Below, piece by piece: positions 60,338 through 64,000 of a stretch of DNA of 64,000 bases. The DNA comes from Deltaproteobacteria bacterium (GTDB lineage Bacteria; Desulfobacterota; B13-G15; RBG-16-54-18): assembly GCA_016927065.1 (NCBI GenBank), contig JAFGNJ010000005.1, positions 62,001 to 126,000 on the forward strand. Reading direction: 5' to 3'. The notes beneath the pieces were generated by a model. It ran no database searches. It saw nothing but the letters and a program-made list of their open reading frames with translations, and had not been told where the DNA came from. Made by a program: the position numbers and the translations under genes. The first letter of the stretch is position 1. Each line of letters opens with the position of its first letter.

Positions 60338-61156
60338 TTATTCTGTCAGGTTGAATGTGCATAAGTTGTTACTTTCGTTGTATTCTTCGACATCGTGTCC
60401 GTAGTCGACGATAAATCTTACGTCGCAGTTGTGATCCCAGCCGAATCTGATTATACTATATCCACTCCTATTGAGCCCTTCAATATGTACCCTGCTGACG
60501 CGCAAAACATCACAGCGAATCCCGAGCGCACAGATTTGAATGTTAAAAGGATTGTCTGGGTCTAGTTTGACCCTCCGCCAATTTTTATTTTCAACTTTCC
60601 ATACTAACCAGCGAATGTCAGAATCCTCAATCCACGCATCGGATATGACCAGGTCCGGTAAAGTAAAAATAGTATTCGTTACATGAGGCTTCGCCGTGAG
60701 ATTATTATCGGGTCTATTCACGGACGGCCCCGGTCCTATACCCCTAACCAGGGTAAAGGTACCATTACTTACATCCGTATACTGCCTGTTCCACATATCT
60801 GTAATTCGGATTGCGTATCCAGAATCTGCTGCTGCAGTGCCGCCTTGATATGTTCCAGCCCTCCATGTCCAACTCGAGGTTTCTCCAGGGACTCCTATCG
60901 ATATATTCGTACGAATGGTGCCTATTATGCTTCCATTGTGTAAGAGTTCCAGTTGTATTGCATGGTTTGCGGGCAATCCCGAAAACGTCCATGTTATGCT
61001 CTTGTTTTGGCCAATGCTCCAACTCTCCCCCCCATTTGGACTAAGAAGCTGTAAGGTTTGGGCATAAGCGAACGCCGTTAAAATAAACAAAAATAAGACA
61101 CTAAAAAAGAATACGTACATCGCCTTACCATATCTCTTTTGACTTTTATTCATCAT
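60338..61156 (-). CDS. Secreted protein with Ig-like and CARDB-like domains
   Basis: A 272-residue exported protein. The signal peptide ends at AYAQ (about residue 33). A first domain (about 35-138) opens LQLLSPNGGESWSIGQNKSITW, the Ser-Thr/Ig-like (Kre9/KNH-like) pattern of bacterial surface proteins. The C-terminal domain (about 168-270) starts PDLVISDAWIED and ends YGHDVEEYNESNNLC, a CARDB-type cell-adhesion module. Three cysteines lie in this second domain. It stands alone and is probably a surface or periplasmic binding protein. Confidence 0.78.
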   Translation of the reverse strand: MMNKSQKRYGKAMYVFFFSVLFLFILTAFAYAQTLQLLSPNGGESWSIGQNKSITWTFSGLPANHAIQLELLHNGSIIGTIRTNISIGVPGETSSWTWRAGTYQGGTAAADSGYAIRITDMWNRQYTDVSNGTFTLVRGIGPGPSVNRPDNNLTAKPHVTNTIFTLPDLVISDAWIEDSDIRWLVWKVENKNWRRVKLDPDNPFNIQICALGIRCDVLRVSRVHIEGLNRSGYSIIRFGWDHNCDVRFIVDYGHDVEEYNESNNLCTFNLTE

Positions 61157-61337
61157 GGTTCTCCCTCCTGTGGATGCTGACGAGAGGTGATTTGCTATTA
61201 ACCTTTATTATATCGTATGCTTATATACCATATTCTCCTTCATGCCACAAACATATAATCCTTCATGTCTTTCATAAGTTCGTTTTATTAATAAATACTA
61301 TAAAAGGATAGAAAGGTTCAAATCAATCTCCATTTTA

Positions 61338-61520
61338 AATGTCGCGGTCTCCCTCACCATCCCCGTGGCCTTTTTCATAGGAGGCGAGGCTGTCCCCGCA
61401 GGCCTCGGCATGATGGGAGAACACGGCTCCTTTGCGCTGGGGATCATGCTCTACGGCGTATTGCGCTTCGTCGGCCTCATCCTGCTGAGGTATCTCAGGT
61501 TTTATGAGGATGGAAAGTAA
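61338..61520 (+). pseudogene. Remnant of an MFS transporter gene (C-terminal 60 codons)
   Basis: Reading from 61338, the sequence NVAVSLTIPVAFFIGG continues through GEAVPAGLGMMGEHGSFALG to LLRYLRFYEDGK and a TAA stop. It matches the last 60 codons of the MFS gene at 59047-60216 (NVAFSLTVPVGFLVGG, then LGLMGEHGSFALG), with many scattered substitutions. No start codon or upstream part is present: the sequence just before is AT-rich and unrelated. It is therefore a truncated paralogue, not a sequencing duplicate. Confidence 0.85.
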
Positions 61521-61652
61521 TGATTGTGAGCAGGATGGACCTCATTATACAAAGCAACTGCTTAACGATAGTAGTGAGCTGCCGTTGAGGACGCAGAGTC
61601 AAGGGAGCTGCAAGTCTGCTTGTGGCGGTCAATTCGACCGCATGGTTGGGAG

Positions 61653-62438
61653 TCATGGGACGAGAGCCGGAAAGGTAAGGACTTTGTCAACCGTGATTTC
61701 CATATCAGTCGGTAGCGGCGGCGCACCCATCCTCCAAATAATAACTCGGACAGCAGCCTCCAGCCAGCGAAGGTCGTCTTGAGTCAAAGGCCTCGGCAAT
61801 TGACTGTCGACAACCTTTCGAACCGTAAGATAGTCGCCTCGAGTTCCTGTGAGAGCACCGATCCGATCAAAGACCTTACGGCTAATTTTGTACTTCTTCG
61901 CCGCACGATCATTGCCACCGCCAGCTACTGTCTGGACGAAAGTCAGGCAAAAGTAAGCCATTGATGTCAGCGGCTCTCGCCCTTCAATGTATGCCTGATG
62001 ACGAGCCCATAAGATTTCGACTTCTCGGCTAGCTAAGAATTTCGGCGCGGCACGAGGGTATCCAGTGCGAATTGGATGACTTGTTGCGGTCGCATACAGT
62101 TGGGGGACTGCCAACTGTGCTGCAACCAAGCCGTAATTACCACCATTGGATGGCGGAGAACGATCAATGATTTCTGCGCTTTCGAACTCGAAGGAAATCT
62201 CGGGACGACCCCGTCTCAACCCCGACGCTATAGCCCAGCCTTTGACGAAAGGATCAGTAACAGACCGAGCATCGGATTCAGACGCGAAGTGAACGTGCAT
62301 TTCCAAGACGAGTTTGCCAGCGGACAGCCGTGCACGAAATGCGTTCGTCTCGACCTCAATCGGCGCAACTTCAACGAACTCAATGAATGAGGCAGGAATG
62401 GCTCGGTAGCGCAAATGGGAAACATGCGGATCGTTCAT
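61653..62438 (-). CDS. Uncharacterised soluble protein (261 aa)
   Basis: I do not recognise this protein. There is no signal peptide or membrane helix. The N-terminal half looks beta-rich (RLSAGKLVLEMHVHFASESDARS), and the second half is helical and basic (GGGNDRAAKKYKISRKVFDRIGALTGTRGDYLTVRKVV), which could be a small DNA-binding or scaffold domain. It is flanked by an MFS gene relic and a gap of 144 bases, and may be a recent arrival. Confidence 0.6.
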   Translation of the reverse strand: MNDPHVSHLRYRAIPASFIEFVEVAPIEVETNAFRARLSAGKLVLEMHVHFASESDARSVTDPFVKGWAIASGLRRGRPEISFEFESAEIIDRSPPSNGGNYGLVAAQLAVPQLYATATSHPIRTGYPRAAPKFLASREVEILWARHQAYIEGREPLTSMAYFCLTFVQTVAGGGNDRAAKKYKISRKVFDRIGALTGTRGDYLTVRKVVDSQLPRPLTQDDLRWLEAAVRVIIWRMGAPPLPTDMEITVDKVLTFPALVP

Positions 62439-62582
62439 TCGATAACCCGCCGATGCTTCATGACAGCGAACAATTTTTATAAATCTCCTTATTATATTAC
62501 CCCAATATTGTTATATTGAGCATATAAGACATCTGCGAAAGATTGTAACTATTATTATCGCAGGTAGCCATGTTGTCAATCC

Positions 62583-63464
62583 CTACCGCCACACCACCTT
62601 CGCAGGATCGCGCTTCACGAGTCTCTGATATCTGATCTTCTGGTATCCGAGGGTCATGGCCCCGAAGCAGCGATGATCTCGCGGTATACCCAGCCATTTT
62701 TTGATCCGACGGCTGTTGTTCACGGCGCTCTGAAGATACCCATTGAAGCAGCATCCTATCCCCAGTGTGTGGGCCATGAGCGAGCAGTTATAGAGGGCCA
62801 ACGCGCCGTTAAAGGCCGAGCAGGTGTCCCACGATTCTGCATGGACCACCATCACCACCGGCGCTTGATAAAACAAGCGGTCCTCACCCTGGGCCATTAC
62901 TTCCTTGACGTGCTCGATCTTAGGGAGGGATTCCCGCAGGTTTTCAACGATTCTACGCCCGGCGAACAAACCCAACAGGAAGGCACCGAACCTCCCTCGG
63001 ACCAATCCAAAGATCCGCTCATAAAAGGCGATAGCCATTTCTCGAAGCTTGTCGATCTCCTCAGGGGCGGTCAATACTACATAGCGGACATTCTGGCTGT
63101 TGCTTCCGGTCGGGGCGTACCTGCCGGCCTCGATAATCCGCTCCAGCACCTTTTTGGGCACCGGCTTTCTGCGATAGTTCCTCACGGATCTGCGCTCACG
63201 GATCAGGAGCATGAGCTGCTCAGGAGTGATGGCAAGCTCCGACCCTGGCCGTGGACCTTTCCCAAGGGCAGCCGACTCATGCCGGATTGCCTCCTCCGGG
63301 CAGACGGCCCCGCAGTGCCCGCAGCCAATACACCAATCGCCTCTCACCACGGCGGCCGTGGCATCCATCAATTCGAACACAAAAGACGGACAGACCTCCA
63401 TGCACAAACCACAACCCGTGCACGTCTCCATAATAACCTCTGGTGGGGCATAGGTACGTCTCAT
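62583..63464 (-). CDS. Ferredoxin-nitroreductase fusion protein
   Basis: About 293 residues. The first 65 hold two [4Fe-4S] motifs, CTGCGLCMEVCP and CIGCGHCGAVCP. The rest is an FMN nitroreductase domain: RRSVRNYRRKPVPKKVLERIIEAGRYAPTGSNSQNVRYVV is the classic N-terminal FMN-binding stretch. Such fusions pass electrons from ferredoxin to FMN and reduce nitro compounds, quinones or other substrates in anaerobes. ATG at 63464 is chosen because AAAGGAGGG lies upstream; the longer frame uses TTG. Confidence 0.88.
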   Translation of the reverse strand: MRRTYAPPEVIMETCTGCGLCMEVCPSFVFELMDATAAVVRGDWCIGCGHCGAVCPEEAIRHESAALGKGPRPGSELAITPEQLMLLIRERRSVRNYRRKPVPKKVLERIIEAGRYAPTGSNSQNVRYVVLTAPEEIDKLREMAIAFYERIFGLVRGRFGAFLLGLFAGRRIVENLRESLPKIEHVKEVMAQGEDRLFYQAPVVMVVHAESWDTCSAFNGALALYNCSLMAHTLGIGCCFNGYLQSAVNNSRRIKKWLGIPRDHRCFGAMTLGYQKIRYQRLVKRDPAKVVWR

Positions 63465-63615
63465 GACGTGTTCACCCTCCTTTGTCAAAGTCTTCGTCGT
63501 CCTCCCTTTTTCGCACAGAATCTACCTCTGTGATAATATAAATTATCGTTCAGCGCAAGAAAGATTCAATACAGCCGTATCAATACAGAAAAACCACCGA
63601 GGGTGTTTTAAAGGG

Positions 63616-63644
63616 TTGACATTGTTCCGTTTTCGTAGAAATAT
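63616..63644 (+). promoter_or_regulatory. Candidate sigma-70 promoter of the TatT-like gene
   Basis: A perfect TTGACA at 63616-63621 is followed after 17 bases by AAATAT (63639-63644), a weak -10. The start codon lies at 63684, about 40 bases on, with GGAGGAG before it. The opposite-strand gene starts at 63464, so the roughly 220-base gap is a divergent promoter region. Confidence 0.5.
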
Positions 63645-63683
63645 TACATATACAGGGAAGTATTTGATCTGTTGGAGGAGAAT

Positions 63684-64000
63684 ATGAGTTTTTCACGGCG
63701 TTCGATAGGGGTTGCCCTTATACTATTGATCATTACCTCTCAATCTGCCTGCGTCTTCAGTAAAAAGGCACGAGTAGCAACGGCAGCGTTATTGTTGGAA
63801 GACGTCGCCAAGGCTGCCTACAAACAATCTGATCTCAAGGTAATCAGAGATGGCATGCCTGCCTACCTCATGCTGATGGACGGCATGATCGAGGCATGGC
63901 CGGACAACGAACAGCTATTAATCGCTGCCGCCCAGGCCTATTCATCCTTTGCCTCGATCTTTGGAGACGATCAGGACAAAGAATATTCTAAACAACTCTT
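63684..64000 (+). CDS. TatT-like TRAP-associated lipoprotein, N-terminal part
   Basis: The first 105 residues of a gene that runs off the window. An N-terminal lipoprotein signal (MSFSRRSIGVALILLIITSQSAC) ends at the lipid-modified cysteine C23. KAAYKQSDLKVIRDGMPAYLMLMDGMIEAWPDNEQLLIAAAQAYSSFASIFGDDQDKEY matches TatT, a TPR-like periplasmic component associated with TRAP transporters. The dctP/dctM partner genes, if present, lie beyond 64000. Confidence 0.78.
   Translation, partial: MSFSRRSIGVALILLIITSQSACVFSKKARVATAALLLEDVAKAAYKQSDLKVIRDGMPAYLMLMDGMIEAWPDNEQLLIAAAQAYSSFASIFGDDQDKEYSKQL

Noticed and set aside
1-64000. CRISPR arrays, prophage or insertion sequences
   Set aside because: I found no regularly spaced short repeats, no transposase or phage structural genes, and no terminal inverted repeats with target duplication.

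Overview
The window looks like chromosomal DNA of an anaerobic or facultative, Gram-negative bacterium of Desulfobacterota (deltaproteobacterial) type. The evidence is indirect: a tungsten aldehyde oxidoreductase family enzyme, B12-type radical SAM proteins, an adenosylcobalamin-type ribonucleotide reductase, the ccsB-hemA pair, a TatT-like lipoprotein, many PAS/REC signalling proteins and sigma-54 promoters. No rRNA or phylogenetic marker is present, so the lineage is an inference.

Layout. 0-7 kb is housekeeping: proC (cut by the edge), tRNA-Ala, a receiver protein, a nadD-like gene, an MBL-fold hydrolase, a flavodoxin, a PilZ protein and the AOR-family enzyme. 7-19.7 kb is a signalling-to-pilus region: a PAS-GGDEF protein and a PAS histidine kinase, each behind a sigma-54 promoter with a matching upstream palindrome at exactly the same distance; then a response regulator, a hybrid kinase, an HPt protein, a PilB/GspE ATPase sandwiched between two receiver domains, a zinc-ribbon membrane protein and a type IV pilin. 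19.8-26.1 kb is an accessory, decaying region: an aldo/keto reductase stopped by one amber codon, an amidohydrolase, then a run of unrelated minus-strand genes separated by attC-like sites. This is an integron cassette array with no integrase in view (CALIN-like), with two PD-(D/E)XK nuclease-like proteins, an endonuclease III-like Fe-S protein and a frameshifted methyltransferase. 26.4-31.4 kb carries a radical SAM protein, ccsB, hemA and an M48-TPR protease.

31.6-47.0 kb is the most interesting part: one tightly packed plus-strand operon. It encodes a complete type II polyketide synthase core (KS-alpha, a KS-beta/chain-length-factor-like partner lacking the catalytic triad, ACP, AcpS-type phosphopantetheinyl transferase, SRPBCC aromatase/cyclase, ketoreductase, second cyclase, exporter). 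With it are a radical SAM enzyme and a set that can degrade a 5'-substituted 5'-deoxyadenosine: nucleoside phosphorylase, MtnA-like sugar-phosphate isomerase, class II aldolase and aldehyde dehydrogenase. The same enzyme order is known from fluoroacetate biosynthesis and the 5'-deoxyadenosine DHAP shunt. Here the aldolase is fused to an SCP2 lipid-binding domain, which hints that its substrate is hydrophobic. I propose either by-product salvage or processing of an adenosylated polyketide; both are inference.

47.1-50.2 kb has a cytidylate-kinase-like protein, the class II ribonucleotide reductase and an isochorismatase-family hydrolase. 51.4-58.8 kb is a MoxR/DUF58/DUF4129/DUF4350/RDD/SpoIIM membrane cluster. 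59-64 kb holds an MFS transporter, a decayed C-terminal copy of the same family 1.3 kb away, a secreted CARDB-like protein, an unknown protein, a ferredoxin-nitroreductase fusion and the start of a TatT-like lipoprotein.
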